56,032 bases of DNA from Gammaproteobacteria bacterium Gsub (GCA_002007405.1 JYIN01000006.1:1-56032); one strand, 5' to 3'; counted from the first letter of the stretch, positions 44,820 to 55,350 are shown. The notes: generated from the letters alone by a model not told the origin. Translations and numbers: made by a program.

Positions 44820-45839
44820 ATGACAATCAAAATATCCATTGATGCCTCAAGTGGGGATTTGGGTGTGGGTGCTACGATTATGGCAGGTGTCAAGGCATTA
44901 AAAACATTTCAAGACTTATACCTATATTTTGTCGGTAGCGAATCTGCTATTCAAACCGAGATTAATCAACACCCCAGTAGCCAAAAACTCTCTCATAGAT
45001 TTAGCGTTATCCATGCCAGCGAAGTGGTTGCCATGAATGATTCGCCTGCATCTGCTTTGCGAAAAAAGAAAGATTCCTCCATGCGGATTGCCATCAACTT
45101 GGTCAAAAATAGCCAAGTTGATGCTTGCGTAAGTGCTGGCAACACAGGTGCACTGATGGCGATATCAAGATTTGTGCTAAAAACCATTGAAGGTATTGAC
45201 CGCCCTGCCATCATGGGGCGTATGCCGACCATGACTGGACATACACATATGCTTGATTTGGGTGCTAATGTTGATTCCAAACCTGAATCTTTAGTTGAAT
45301 TTGCGATCATGGGCGCGATGGCAGTTAAACACACTGAAAATATTAGCGCACCTACGATTGGTTTGCTCAACATTGGCGAAGAAGAGATGAAGGGCAGTGA
45401 TAAAATTAAAAAAACCGCCAAACTACTTAAAGATTCAACCCTTAACTATGTTGGTTTTGTTGAAGGCGATGACATTTACAAAGGTAGTGTTGATTTGGTG
45501 ATTTGTGATGGCTTTGAGGGGAATATTGCACTTAAAGCCAGTGAAGGGGTGGCAATGATGATGAGTTATTATCTTAAACAAGCATTTAATAGAAATATCT
45601 TCACCAAAATTATTGCCATCATTGCTACACCGATTTTAAAAAATTTTAAATCAACACTTGATCCCGGAAAATACAATGGTGCTAGTTTGCTAGGACTTCG
45701 TGGCATTGTAGTTAAAAGCCACGGAGGAGCAGATGTTGATTCATTTTTTTATGCAATCGAAGAGGCTTATCTTGAGGCACATGCTAAAATTACTGAAAAA
45801 ATAGCATCGCAGATATCTTTAGAATTGGAAAAGCAATAA
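44820..45839 (+). CDS. plsX: Phosphate acyltransferase PlsX
   Basis: Makes acyl-phosphate from acyl-ACP for phospholipid synthesis. Conserved blocks: ISIDASSGDLGVG at the start (where most homologues read DAMGGD), MNDSPASALRKKKDSS, VSAGNTGALMA, MLDLGANVDSKPE, GLLNIGEEEMKGSD, DGFEGNIALKASEG and LLGLRGIVVKSHGGAD. The 339-residue length is normal. fabH follows after 4 nt. Confidence 0.96.
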   Translation: MTIKISIDASSGDLGVGATIMAGVKALKTFQDLYLYFVGSESAIQTEINQHPSSQKLSHRFSVIHASEVVAMNDSPASALRKKKDSSMRIAINLVKNSQVDACVSAGNTGALMAISRFVLKTIEGIDRPAIMGRMPTMTGHTHMLDLGANVDSKPESLVEFAIMGAMAVKHTENISAPTIGLLNIGEEEMKGSDKIKKTAKLLKDSTLNYVGFVEGDDIYKGSVDLVICDGFEGNIALKASEGVAMMMSYYLKQAFNRNIFTKIIAIIATPILKNFKSTLDPGKYNGASLLGLRGIVVKSHGGADVDSFFYAIEEAYLEAHAKITEKIASQISLELEKQ

Positions 45840-45843
45840 ATTT

Positions 45844-46788
45844 ATGAGAAAATTTGCAAGAATTATTGGCACTGGCTCTTACTTGCCGCCCAAGATATTA
45901 ACCAATGATGACCTATCAAAAACCATCGATACTTCTGATAAGTGGATTAGCGCTCGCACAGGTATCAAACAAAGGCACATCGTCACTGATGAATCGGCTT
46001 GTGATTTGGCAAAAGTAGCGGTCAATAATGCGTTAGAGATGGCAGAGGTTAATGCTAACGAGTTAGATTTGATTATTTTTGCCACCACTACACCAGATAA
46101 AATTTTCCCTGCTACAGCAACTCTCTTACAAACTGCCATTGGCGCCACTTGCCCCGCATTTGATTTACAATCGGTTTGTGCGGGTTTTATTTTTGCTCTA
46201 ACCACTGCCGAACAATATATTAAAACTGGGGCTGCCAATAAAATTTTAGTAATCGGTAGTGAGACCTTATCCAGAATTGTTGATTGGCAAGATCGCACAA
46301 CTGCTATTTTATTTGGCGACGGTGCAGGTGCGGTTGTGCTAGCTGGCAGTAAAGAAAGAGGCATTTTGCATTCTAAATTGTTTAGCGATGGCCGTTATTT
46401 ATCAGCATTACAAGTAGATAATAACTACATTAATGAGACTGGTTTTATCCAAATGAAGGGCAATGAAGTCTTTAAAATCGCAGTTAACCAACTATCTTCT
46501 TTGGCAGAAGAAATGTTAAAAGAATGTAATATGAGTGCTAGTCAGCTGGATTGGATGGTGCCTCATCAGGCCAATATTCGGATTATTTCTGCCATCGCAA
46601 AACGCCTCAAAATTCCTATGGAAAAGGTTGTTGTTACTTTGGCAAAACACGGCAATACCTCTGCTGCTTCTATCCCTTTGGCGCTTGATGTGGCAGTTCG
46701 TGATGGGCGTATTCAAAGGGGGCATACACTACTTTTTGAGGGTATTGGCGCTGGATTTAGTTGGGGTAGCATTCTTTTAGAATTTTAA
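45844..46788 (+). CDS. fabH: 3-oxoacyl-ACP synthase III
   Basis: Condenses acetyl-CoA with malonyl-ACP to start fatty-acid synthesis. The catalytic triad is visible: C112 in LQSVCAGF, His in VPHQANIRI and Asn in KHGNTSAASIP. The N terminus (IIGTGSYLPPKILTNDDL) and end (FSWGSILLEF) are standard and the length is 314 residues. It forms a unit with plsX, and its stop overlaps the convergent ispA stop by 4 nt. Confidence 0.97.
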   Translation: MRKFARIIGTGSYLPPKILTNDDLSKTIDTSDKWISARTGIKQRHIVTDESACDLAKVAVNNALEMAEVNANELDLIIFATTTPDKIFPATATLLQTAIGATCPAFDLQSVCAGFIFALTTAEQYIKTGAANKILVIGSETLSRIVDWQDRTTAILFGDGAGAVVLAGSKERGILHSKLFSDGRYLSALQVDNNYINETGFIQMKGNEVFKIAVNQLSSLAEEMLKECNMSASQLDWMVPHQANIRIISAIAKRLKIPMEKVVVTLAKHGNTSAASIPLALDVAVRDGRIQRGHTLLFEGIGAGFSWGSILLEF

Positions 46789-47636
46789 AACTGTCTTGAT
46801 TGTAGTCTTTGGGTTAATTGATGTAATTCGTATGCATTAACACTTAATTGCCCTATCTGCGCTGAAGCTCGCTCATATAATTGCTGATAAGTTTTTTTTG
46901 CCTTATCCATACCTATCAAAGCAGGATAAGTGGGTTTGTCTTTATCGGCATCGGAATTTTGCTTTTTCCCCAATACATTTTCAGGCGCTAGAACATCTAA
47001 AACATCATCTTGAATTTGATAGGCCAAGCCAATATCTTTGGCAAAACGCCCTAATATTTGGCTGTCGTTTGCATCACAAGCACAAATCAAGACGCCTAAT
47101 TTAACACAACAACTGATTAAGGCGCCGGTTTTTTTCTCGTGCATGTTTTTCAAAACATCCACATCAACTGCCTTTGAGACCACAGAAAGATCAATTGATT
47201 GCCCTTCTGCCATTTCAAAAGCAGCATGTGTAAGTGCTTGTAGCAGTGCTATCCGCACCTGGGTTGAGAGGTTATTATCATTGGCTAAAACTGAAAAAGC
47301 CAATGTTTGCAATCCGTCACCAGTAAGAATCGCATGCGCCTCACCAAAGCGTTTATGGCAAGTAGGTTGATTATGGCGCATATCATCGTCATCCATGGCG
47401 GGTAAGTCATCATGAATGAGCGAATAAGCATGAATCAGTTCAACTGCACAAGCACTGGAATCAGCTAGATTTAAATCGGTTTGAAAACTATTTGCCACAG
47501 CATAAGTTAGAATTGACCGAAAGCGTTTACCTCCAGACAACACACTATAATGCATCGCCTCAGTTAAACTTCCTTGACTGGGTAGGCAGGTTCTCAAATA
47601 TTGATTAACCCGGACAATATAAGGCTCAAAATCCAT
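46785..47636 (-). CDS. ispA: Polyprenyl (farnesyl/geranyl) diphosphate synthase
   Basis: Chain elongation of isoprenoids from IPP and DMAPP. The first Asp-rich motif reads DDLPAMDDDDMRH and the second DDVLD; GGKRFR, the IPP-binding region, precedes them. I take ATG 47636 (MDFEPYIVRVNQYL), 11 nt inside xseB, giving 283 residues; the frame is open 12 codons further upstream. xseB-ispA is a conserved pair. dxs, often next, is not present. Confidence 0.93.
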   Translation of the reverse strand: MDFEPYIVRVNQYLRTCLPSQGSLTEAMHYSVLSGGKRFRSILTYAVANSFQTDLNLADSSACAVELIHAYSLIHDDLPAMDDDDMRHNQPTCHKRFGEAHAILTGDGLQTLAFSVLANDNNLSTQVRIALLQALTHAAFEMAEGQSIDLSVVSKAVDVDVLKNMHEKKTGALISCCVKLGVLICACDANDSQILGRFAKDIGLAYQIQDDVLDVLAPENVLGKKQNSDADKDKPTYPALIGMDKAKKTYQQLYERASAQIGQLSVNAYELHQLTQRLQSRQF

Positions 47637-47850
47637 CAATGGGCTTTTCGGTTTGATAATTGTCATCAGCACTCAAAATGGCAATTTTTTGCTCTGCCTC
47701 ACTAAGGGCTGCTTGGCACTTTTTAGTTAGTTTGACCCCCTGCTCAAAATGTTTGAGCGAATCTTCCAAACTCAGATCGCCAGATTCCATAGCTTTAACA
47801 ATCTCCTCAAGCTCTAATAAACCTTGATTAAAATCAAATTTTTTTGTCAT
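47626..47850 (-). CDS. xseB: Exodeoxyribonuclease VII small subunit
   Basis: Small helical partner of XseA in the nuclease that degrades single-stranded DNA. The signature FDFNQGLLELEEIVKAMESGDLSLEDSLKHFEQGVKL is read in pieces as LEEIV, MESGDLSLEDSL and FEQGVKL. The 74-residue length is normal. It overlaps ispA by 11 nt. xseA is not in the window. Confidence 0.94.
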   Translation of the reverse strand: MTKKFDFNQGLLELEEIVKAMESGDLSLEDSLKHFEQGVKLTKKCQAALSEAEQKIAILSADDNYQTEKPIDGF

Positions 47851-47894
47851 TTTCTACCTTTTTATTTGTCCGATTATACATTTTAACACTATAC

Positions 47895-49037
47895 TCAAAG
47901 CTGTGCCTTCATCCAAAAATCAACCACTGGTTGTAACTCTGGATTAATACTTTGAGAGCGCAATAATAAAAAATCATACGCCATTCTAAAGTGGGGGTTT
48001 TTTAATAATTCACGGGTCTTTTTTTGTGGCTGGCGTTTTTCTAATTTGGATTGCATGAGCCAAATATCTTTCACCTTTGTTGTGAGCCATCTTGGCAAAG
48101 ACACTTGTTTTATTTGCTCAATAATCACATCTTCGGAGGCTTGGACTCTTGCTAAAAATACTGAGCGTTGTTGCTTTTTAATGTGGCTAAAACGCATATT
48201 TTGTGCCTGCCATAAAAATACTGCAAATAAAAATGCTGGGGTTAGTGATTTATTTTGTTTGATGCGCTCAGAGGTATTTAACAAAGCTTTTTTAATAAAA
48301 TCATTAGATTGTGTTTGTTTAAATAAATAGAGCAAAAGCCCGTATTTTTCCAACTGCTGATAAACCTTAAAACCATATTGATTATGAAATAACTTGATAC
48401 ACTCTTCATACAATCTTGCTGGGGAAACATTAGCAAGTAAGGGCGCTTGATTAAAAAGGCAAGTTTTGATTTCAGCACTGAGTTTGGCATCTAACTTTGA
48501 GGCAAAACGAACGGCTCTAAGCATCCGAACTGGGTCTTGTTCAAAACTTAACTTGCAATTTGCAATCATGTGGATTTCTTTTTTATTTAAGTCTTTTAAA
48601 CCACCCACATAGTCAATCACTTCGTATTTATAGGGATTATAGTATAGAGCATTGATATTAAAATCACGCCGCATCACATCTTCTTCCAAGGTACCGTAAC
48701 AATTATCACGCCTAATAATGCCGGTTTTTTTTGTTTGTGCCTGCCCACGACGAAAGGTTGCCACTTCAATAAATTTTCGTCGCCCAAATATAATATGCAC
48801 CAAACGGAAACGCTGCCCAATTAAGCACGAACGCCTGAATAATTGATGCACCTGTTCAGGCTTGGCGTTGGTTACCACATCAAAATCTTTTGGCTCTAAA
48901 CCCAGCAACAAATCTCTAACACAACCACCCACCAAATACACTTCAAACCCTGCCTTGTGAATGGTATTGACAACATAGATGGCATCTTTATCTAATTTTT
49001 TTTTATCAAATTTAATGCCTTTACGAACAGCTTGCAT
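47895..49037 (-). CDS. pcnB: Poly(A) polymerase I
   Basis: Adds 3' poly(A) tails that promote RNA decay. The nucleotidyltransferase domain has YLVGGCVRDLLLG and the catalytic DFDVV, followed by GRRKFIEVATFR and RRDFNINALYYN. The LEEDVMRRDF and QVHQLFRRSCLIGQRFRLVHI segments favour PcnB over CCA-adding enzyme. The C-terminal basic tail is short; 380 residues compared with about 450 in E. coli. Probably transcribed alone or with queF upstream. Confidence 0.92.
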   Translation of the reverse strand: MQAVRKGIKFDKKKLDKDAIYVVNTIHKAGFEVYLVGGCVRDLLLGLEPKDFDVVTNAKPEQVHQLFRRSCLIGQRFRLVHIIFGRRKFIEVATFRRGQAQTKKTGIIRRDNCYGTLEEDVMRRDFNINALYYNPYKYEVIDYVGGLKDLNKKEIHMIANCKLSFEQDPVRMLRAVRFASKLDAKLSAEIKTCLFNQAPLLANVSPARLYEECIKLFHNQYGFKVYQQLEKYGLLLYLFKQTQSNDFIKKALLNTSERIKQNKSLTPAFLFAVFLWQAQNMRFSHIKKQQRSVFLARVQASEDVIIEQIKQVSLPRWLTTKVKDIWLMQSKLEKRQPQKKTRELLKNPHFRMAYDFLLLRSQSINPELQPVVDFWMKAQL

Positions 49038-49051
49038 AAAAAATTTAAGAT

Positions 49052-49456
49052 TTATAAGTGTTGCAAATCAACAATGGGCTTGGGCATCCAACCAGATTGT
49101 TGATATTCAACAACAATGGTGGTATAAATCCCACCACGCACATTAAAAATAGCCTTAAGACGCATAAAACGGGGGTTTATTGCTGTTGCTAAATCGTCTA
49201 AAATTTGATTGCTTACGGCCTCGTGAAAAACGCCCTGGTTACGAAATGACCAAATATAGGTTTTTAAAGATTTAAGTTCAATACAAGATTTATCAGCAAT
49301 ATATTCCAAAGACAAAGTGGCAAAATCAGGCTGACCAGTTTTTGGGCATAAGCAAGTAAATTCTGGCAACTCAATTTGAATCCGGTAATCACGCTGAGGA
49401 TTTGGATTATCGAAAACTTCTAAAGCTTTATTGGACTGGCTTGGCATCGATTGCAT
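49052..49456 (-). CDS. queF: NADPH-dependent 7-cyano-7-deazaguanine reductase (short QueF)
   Basis: Reduces preQ0 to preQ1 in queuosine synthesis. The catalytic Cys is in [12 protein letters not shown], the family signature [15 protein letters not shown] follows, and the Glu/His pair is in VFHE. At 134 residues it is the unimodular form, not the 280-residue E. coli type. The start overlaps the end of lptF by 20-29 nt depending on whether the first or the fourth codon (both ATG) is used. Confidence 0.94.
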   Translation of the reverse strand: MQSMPSQSNKALEVFDNPNPQRDYRIQIELPEFTCLCPKTGQPDFATLSLEYIADKSCIELKSLKTYIWSFRNQGVFHEAVSNQILDDLATAINPRFMRLKAIFNVRGGIYTTIVVEYQQSGWMPKPIVDLQHL

Positions 49457-50624
49457 CCTTTGTAGAAAATCGCCTACTTATTTTACCAAAAAGTTTTTCA
49501 AATTTTCCATGTCTGTAGGCGTAGAAAGAAAAAATAAAGACCAACATCAAAATATGTACCCACCATATTCCCAGTACTGGATATTCAACCTGTCCATGGT
49601 CTGATTTGAAGATAAGGAGGGCGTTATTGTATAAAATAAATATTACCACGCCGACCAATACACCCAGATTTTTACCTCCTCTAGGGGCAGTCTTGCCGAG
49701 CAAAACTCCTAGTGCAGATAAAATCAACACGCTAAATGGCTGCACAAAACGCTGTTGTAATTCTGCGGTTTTATCGACACTATTAAAATCCAATAAATCA
49801 AGCGTGGGAACGGCCTCAACTTTGTTATAATCAGCAATTGCGTTTTGCTGTTTGCTATCAATAATTTGCAAATCATACAAATCAAAATCCAACACTTTTT
49901 TACTATCACGACTATTATTGCCCAAAAAACCGTAATAACGCCGACCTTCTTTGAGGCGTAAATACACACTATTGGTAACTGAATCAGTATAGCGCTGAGC
50001 GTATTTAGCCAAGGTTATGATTGGCTCACCAGCAACCAACGCATAGATAAAAACAGCCTCCATTTCCTGATCATCGCTTGAATTATCCGCTTTGGCTTTA
50101 GAGGCGTAAAAAACAATATTGCCGTTTTTAAAAGTTTGAAACTCGTCTTGTTTGATAAATGAAAATTCTGCACTACTTTTAGTGCGTTCCATGATGGAAT
50201 TTTTTTGTGCTTTTGACCAAGGCACTACCACTGCGGTTAAGAATAAGATAAATACAAAAATAACAATAACAACAGGTTGGATAAACAATATAAAATTTCG
50301 CTCGCCCAAGCCTATAGCATTCATGATAACCGCCTCAGAATTTTTATACAATTTGCTAATTGATAAAATAATTGCCAAAAATAACGACAACGACAGAACT
50401 AGAGGTACATCTGCAATTATCTTAAAACCAATCAAAGAAAACAAATCAGCCGTAGGGATGCCGTGCTTGAGACTTTCTTTAATAACCAAAACCAACTGAT
50501 TGCCAAATACTACCAATGTAATAATAGCAAAAATAGCCAGTAGTAGCACCCATATATTGTGCCTTAAATACTTGGCAATAATGGTATTTATATTCAAAGC
50601 GTTAAAAATGGGCTTGATCCACAT
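49428..50624 (-). CDS. lptF: LPS export permease LptF
   Basis: Inner-membrane subunit of the LptB2FG extractor that lifts LPS to the Lpt bridge. Three helices lie in the N-terminal half (from about residues 26, 65 and 105), then a periplasmic beta-jellyroll (about 140-300), then three more helices (from about residue 293). The region [26 protein letters not shown] matches the family's cytoplasmic coupling segment. The N-terminal pattern YLRHNIW and the long form (398 aa) favour LptF over LptG. The usual partner lptG does not follow; queF does. Confidence 0.85.
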   Translation of the reverse strand: MWIKPIFNALNINTIIAKYLRHNIWVLLLAIFAIITLVVFGNQLVLVIKESLKHGIPTADLFSLIGFKIIADVPLVLSLSLFLAIILSISKLYKNSEAVIMNAIGLGERNFILFIQPVVIVIFVFILFLTAVVVPWSKAQKNSIMERTKSSAEFSFIKQDEFQTFKNGNIVFYASKAKADNSSDDQEMEAVFIYALVAGEPIITLAKYAQRYTDSVTNSVYLRLKEGRRYYGFLGNNSRDSKKVLDFDLYDLQIIDSKQQNAIADYNKVEAVPTLDLLDFNSVDKTAELQQRFVQPFSVLILSALGVLLGKTAPRGGKNLGVLVGVVIFILYNNALLIFKSDHGQVEYPVLGIWWVHILMLVFIFSFYAYRHGKFEKLFGKISRRFSTKDAIDAKPVQ

Positions 50625-50655
50625 ATTAAGTATAAGCCAAAGCGGTTAGGCGAGC

Positions 50656-51918
50656 TTATTTCTTTTGTGACATTGAAGAGAAGAATTCATCGTTAGTTTT
50701 ACTCAACTTTAAGCGATCAATTAAAAATTCTGCTGCCTCAACGGTATCCATAGGATGCAAAATCTTACGCAAAATCCACATTTTTTGTAATTCTTTTTCA
50801 TCAGTAATCAACTCTTCACGGCGTGTGCCTGAGGCGTTAATGTTAATTGCTGGGAAAATGCGTTTTTCACTTAGACGGCGCTCAAGATGAAGCTCCATAT
50901 TACCAGTGCCCTTAAATTCTTGATAAATAACTTCATCCATTTTTGACCCTGTATCGATCAGTGCGGTGGCAATAATAGTAATACTACCGCCATTTTCAAT
51001 ATTTCTAGCGGCACCAAAAAAGCGTTTTGGGCGTTGCAAGGCATTGGCATCAACACCGCCAGTTAATACTTTACCCGAAGAAGGGGCAACAGTATTATAA
51101 GCACGCGCCAAACGGGTAATAGAATCAAGCAAAATAATGACATCCACGCCCTGCTCTGCGCGTCTTTTGGCTTTTTCAATCACTATTTCAGCGACTTGAA
51201 CATGACGCTTTGCAGGCTCATCAAAAGTGGAGGCAATAACTTCGCCACGGACTGTGCGCTCCATTTCCGTTACCTCTTCAGGGCGTTCGTCAATCAGCAA
51301 AACAATCAATTCACACTCGGGGTGGTTGCGAGAGATTGAGGTGGCAATATTTTGCATAATCATGGTTTTACCTGCTTTTGGTGGTGCGACCAACAAGCCC
51401 CGTTGCCCTTTGCCAAAAGGTGCTACCAGATCAATCATGCGTGCAGTAATATCTTCAGTGCCACCATTGCCGATTTCTAGGTTGATGCGCTCGTTAGGGT
51501 GGAGTGGGGTTAATGAGGAAAAAGAGATGCGGTCTCTAACATGGTTAGGATCTTCGCTATTGACCTCAGAGACTTTAACCAAAGCAAAATATTTCTCACC
51601 TTTTTTTGGGGTACGAATCTTGCCAACTACAATATCACCAGTTGATAAATTAAAGCGCCGGATTTGATTGGGTGAGACATAAATATCATCTGGACCTGAG
51701 ACATAAGAATCATCCGCAGATCTTAAAAAACCGTAACCCTCTTGTAATATATCCAACACACCATCACCTAACACCTCTTCGTTGTTGTTTGCTTTGGCTT
51801 TTAAGATTGAAAAAATAAGTGTTTGTTTTTTCGCACGAGAGATGTTTTCAATGCCTAAAGATTGTGCCAATTCTAATAATTCGGTAGGGGTAGATCTTTT
51901 AAGTTCAGATAGTTTCAT
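50656..51918 (-). CDS. rho: Transcription termination factor Rho
   Basis: Hexameric RNA-dependent ATPase helicase. The start is ATG 51918 ([18 protein letters not shown]), the family N terminus; the frame is open 5 codons earlier. The RNA-binding OSB domain ([20 protein letters not shown]) is followed by the ATPase core with Walker A in APPKAGKT, Walker B in DVIILLDS, and the [14 protein letters not shown] region. Length is 420 residues. It lies downstream of trxA, a common order in gammaproteobacteria. Confidence 0.98.
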   Translation of the reverse strand: MKLSELKRSTPTELLELAQSLGIENISRAKKQTLIFSILKAKANNNEEVLGDGVLDILQEGYGFLRSADDSYVSGPDDIYVSPNQIRRFNLSTGDIVVGKIRTPKKGEKYFALVKVSEVNSEDPNHVRDRISFSSLTPLHPNERINLEIGNGGTEDITARMIDLVAPFGKGQRGLLVAPPKAGKTMIMQNIATSISRNHPECELIVLLIDERPEEVTEMERTVRGEVIASTFDEPAKRHVQVAEIVIEKAKRRAEQGVDVIILLDSITRLARAYNTVAPSSGKVLTGGVDANALQRPKRFFGAARNIENGGSITIIATALIDTGSKMDEVIYQEFKGTGNMELHLERRLSEKRIFPAININASGTRREELITDEKELQKMWILRKILHPMDTVEAAEFLIDRLKLSKTNDEFFSSMSQKK

Positions 51919-52041
51919 GAATTTTCCAATCAATATAGAGAAAAAATGCTATTCAAAAACCCACATATAAAAAGAGCACTCGGTGCAACAATAAAGTTTG
52001 GTTAAAGTTTAATTTTTAATTAAAAATAAGTAGGATTTAAA

Positions 52042-52067
52042 TTGACCTTTGTATAATTATGCAAAAT
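52042..52067. repeat. Palindromic element, degenerate copy
   Basis: TTGACCTTTGTATAATTATGCAAAA keeps the left half and the core of the right half but lacks the outer GGTCT. It lies between trxA and rho, 10 nt from the trxA stop. Confidence 0.5.
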
Positions 52068-52076
52068 ACGCTTTAT

Positions 52077-52403
52077 TTAGATATTAGCATCAATAAAAGC
52101 ACTGAGTTCTGCTTTTGTCAAGGCACCCATTTTAGTCGCCTCAACTGCACCCTCTTTAAACAGCAGCATGGTTGGAATACCACGAATACCGTATTTTGGC
52201 GGGGTTTGGTTATTGTCATCAACATTCATTTTGGCAATCATAATTTTGCCATCATACTCATCGGCAATTTCGTCCAATACTGGGGCTAACGCCTTACAAG
52301 GTCCACACCAAGGCGCCCAAAAATCTACCAAAATTACCATTGATGAATTAACAACATCAGCCTCAAAAGAAGCATCCGTTACCACTTTAATTTTATCGTT
52401 CAT
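52077..52403 (-). CDS. trxA: Thioredoxin
   Basis: Cytoplasmic dithiol reductant. The active site WCGPCK has C33 and C36, preceded by VDFWAP, and the cis-proline loop is [12 protein letters not shown]. The 108-residue length is standard. It lies just upstream of rho on the same strand, separated by the degenerate palindrome. Confidence 0.97.
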   Translation of the reverse strand: MNDKIKVVTDASFEADVVNSSMVILVDFWAPWCGPCKALAPVLDEIADEYDGKIMIAKMNVDDNNQTPPKYGIRGIPTMLLFKEGAVEATKMGALTKAELSAFIDANI

Positions 52404-52465
52404 ATTAGATTTATAAGTTTAATCTGAAAAAAGAAATAGTGAATGAATAAAAAAACCACATAACA

Positions 52466-52507
52466 GAATTGGGTTTAGTGGGTGAATTATAGCGGTTTTT
52501 TTGGCTT
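52466..52507. terminator. Possible bidirectional terminator between glnD and trxA
   Basis: AAAAAAACCAC on one side and GCGGTTTTTTT on the other can pair over about nine positions with a long loop; each strand ends the stem in a T-run. The stem is mostly A-T and the loop large, so support is weak. Confidence 0.3.
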
Positions 52508-52519
52508 GTAGTATTATTT

Positions 52520-55048
52520 TTACAATTTTTCTTTAAACATTTTTTTTAAATGCTGTTTTTCTGCTTTATTTAAAGGTTGATTTTTACTGTTGCAAACAAA
52601 GAAAATATCTTCTACACGCTCCCCAAATGTGGTAATTCTAGCATTGATTAAGTCAATGTCTAACTGATAAAAAATATGTGCAATATTAGACAAAAGCCCC
52701 TGTTTATCAATCATATTGAGATTGATTTGAGTTAAATTCCACCTCTTGTTATAAGAAAAAATAACCTTCATCTGGTGTTCAAAATGACGATATGGTGGTT
52801 TAGTGATGGGTTTTGTAAGCAAAATGTCGGCTTGATTTAGCCTATCTTCTATAAATTGATTAATGTTGAGTTGGGTTAGAATATTGTCTTGTAAAACACT
52901 AATGGTATTGTAGGCTTTGCGATTTTTTGTGGTTAGAATCTTGGCATTAACAATATCCAAACCCAGCTTTTCAATAATACTAAGCAACCTAAAAAACAAA
53001 CCCTTTGTATCCTCACAGCAAACAAAAATATCCACCACATTATCCTTAGATAGGCGTGAATCCACGCTAATTTTTTTATTCTCTGATTTTATTACCAGTT
53101 GCAGATGCCACACAATATCTGCGACCTCGTAATGTAGGAAATAATCCTTAGGAAGGGTCAAAAAAATTTTCTCAACTTGTCCAATGTCATAACCTGCTTG
53201 GATAATCTCGGTGAGCACGGCTTGTTTAACATGGGTAATTTTTTTAGCCGTGCTTGCTGGTGGTACGCCGCTGTTGTTACCGAGCAAGTGTGCTTTGGCT
53301 TTAAAAAAAAGTTTTTTCAATAAAGCATCTTTCCAATCATTCCATAAATCTACTTTGGTGGCACGAATATCAGCCACTGTCAATAAATATAACAATTCTA
53401 AAAATTGCACAGAACCCAGTATTTTGGTAAATTTATCAATCACCTCAAAATCTTCCAAATCTTGTTTTTGTGCCGTTTGCGACATTAACAAATGATATTC
53501 AACTAAACCAGCAACCAAAGCACTGTCATCAGCACTTAATTGGTGGTGTTGACAAAAATCCAGCGCATCACATGCCCCTAACTTAGCATGGTCACCGCCA
53601 CGACCTTTGGCAATATCATGAAAAAGCGCCGCTAAAAATAGCAATTCTGGTTTTTCAATGGTTTGGGCAATTTCACTACAAAGTGTAAATTCTGTGGCAA
53701 ATTCGCTAATAAAAAAACGCCGAAGATTACGAACTACAAACAAAGTATGTTGGTCAACGGTATAAGCGTGAAATAAATCGTATTGCATCAGCCCCACAAT
53801 TTTGCCAAATGCGGGAATATAGCGCTCTAATATACCGTAGCGATTCATCATTTTTAATGCCTTATTAACTCCTTTAGTTTGTTGTAATAATTCAATAAAT
53901 ATTTGGTTATTATGGCGTTTTTTATAATAATTACAATCAATTAACCTAATATCAAATTGCATCTGCCTGAGTGTTTTAACGCCAATGCCACGGATATAAT
54001 TATGTCTGGCAATGAGTAGAAAAATTTCAATAAAAGCACTGGGATATTTTTTAAAAACACTTGCATTACTCACCTGTATATAACCATAACGAATGACAAA
54101 GCGCGGATTTAGATTTTGTGTATGTAGGACGCTATCTTCCAATAGTTGCAATAAAATATCATTCAAACGGGAGATTTTGGTTGCCGTCTGGTAATAATCA
54201 TGCATTAACCGCTCAACCGCCATGGCACTGGCATCAACATAACCCAACACTGCAGCCAGTTCTTTTTGATAGCCAAATCCAATCCGATCTTCTCTATGTT
54301 TGGCAATAATATGCAAAGCAAAGCGCACTTTCCACAAAAATAATTGCCCTTTTTGCAATAAATCATACTCACCTTGAGTTAAAAAAGATTGATTCACCAA
54401 ATCTTGCAACTGATGCACATCAAAATACCATTTTGCCACCCAAGCAACGGTTTGAATATCACGCAGCCCACCTGGACCATCCCTTAAGTTTGGCTCTAAA
54501 TTATAGGCGGTGTTTGAATAACTAAGATGGCGGTTATGTTGCTCTTTTTGTTTTTCCACTAAAAACGATTGAGATGACCAGTCGCTACTTTTAATCATTG
54601 ATTTCATCTTCAAAAATAGGCTCTTTTCGCCGAGTAAAAATCGTGATTCTAATAAATTAGTAACCACACTCAAGTCCCTAATCTCAACCACGCAGTCAAG
54701 AATATCACGCACCGCATGCCCGACCTCCAACCCCACATCCCACAAAAAAGTTAAAAATTTGGCAATATTTTTCTGCTGGGCATCATGAGTATCATTTGGA
54801 ATTAAAATCAACAAATCAATGTCTGAGTGAAAATGCAACTCACCGCGACCATACCCCCCAACCGCCAACAAACACAGTTCATCACTCATCTGCATAGCCC
54901 GCCAAATATCACCAAGCAACGCATCCACCCCCATGCTACGCCCCAAAACCAAGTCCTCAACCGTATCAGGATTTTCCAAAAAATCCGCCTGCAAAGAATC
55001 CTGTAGTGCCCGATAACGCTCTTTAAATTCCGCTAAATTTATATTCAT
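52520..55048 (-). CDS. glnD: [Protein-PII] uridylyltransferase/uridylyl-removing enzyme
   Basis: Senses glutamine and adds or removes UMP on PII proteins to set nitrogen metabolism. The nucleotidyltransferase motif GGYGRGELHFHSDIDLL lies near residue 65-81; an HD domain (LFHDIAKGRGGDH) is in the middle, and two ACT domains (DTKGLFFRLLSIIEKLG; DKQGLLSNIAHIFYQLD) are at the end. At 842 residues it is slightly shorter than E. coli GlnD (about 890). The PII gene is not in the window. Confidence 0.96.
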   Translation of the reverse strand: MNINLAEFKERYRALQDSLQADFLENPDTVEDLVLGRSMGVDALLGDIWRAMQMSDELCLLAVGGYGRGELHFHSDIDLLILIPNDTHDAQQKNIAKFLTFLWDVGLEVGHAVRDILDCVVEIRDLSVVTNLLESRFLLGEKSLFLKMKSMIKSSDWSSQSFLVEKQKEQHNRHLSYSNTAYNLEPNLRDGPGGLRDIQTVAWVAKWYFDVHQLQDLVNQSFLTQGEYDLLQKGQLFLWKVRFALHIIAKHREDRIGFGYQKELAAVLGYVDASAMAVERLMHDYYQTATKISRLNDILLQLLEDSVLHTQNLNPRFVIRYGYIQVSNASVFKKYPSAFIEIFLLIARHNYIRGIGVKTLRQMQFDIRLIDCNYYKKRHNNQIFIELLQQTKGVNKALKMMNRYGILERYIPAFGKIVGLMQYDLFHAYTVDQHTLFVVRNLRRFFISEFATEFTLCSEIAQTIEKPELLFLAALFHDIAKGRGGDHAKLGACDALDFCQHHQLSADDSALVAGLVEYHLLMSQTAQKQDLEDFEVIDKFTKILGSVQFLELLYLLTVADIRATKVDLWNDWKDALLKKLFFKAKAHLLGNNSGVPPASTAKKITHVKQAVLTEIIQAGYDIGQVEKIFLTLPKDYFLHYEVADIVWHLQLVIKSENKKISVDSRLSKDNVVDIFVCCEDTKGLFFRLLSIIEKLGLDIVNAKILTTKNRKAYNTISVLQDNILTQLNINQFIEDRLNQADILLTKPITKPPYRHFEHQMKVIFSYNKRWNLTQINLNMIDKQGLLSNIAHIFYQLDIDLINARITTFGERVEDIFFVCNSKNQPLNKAEKQHLKKMFKEKL

Positions 55049-55350
55049 TTTATTTTTAAAATAAAGATTCCTGTGGCTCTTTTTTGGGATAAAAACACCG
55101 ATAATTACAAATAGATTTTTTGCCTAATGATGCAACCTTTTTGTCGTGCCTAAAAACAGTAGAATGTCGTATCCTTTAATAAAAGTCTAACAATAACTTT
55201 TGCCTTACTTCAATCGCTTTTTGCTTATCACCAAAAAACCATTCTAAACAATTCCAATACAATGCACTAATTTATCAATCTTTAATTTTGGTTTGAAAAA
55301 AGTGATAACTGTTTAGATTTTGCCTTTATTAACAATCTGTTTGTGTTTAA

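Noticed and set aside
44993-45421. 142-codon minus-strand frame within plsX
   Set aside because: Antisense shadow of conserved PlsX motifs.
45879-46364. 161-codon minus-strand frame within fabH
   Set aside because: Antisense to the FabH active-site region; Ala/Val-rich without any start signal.
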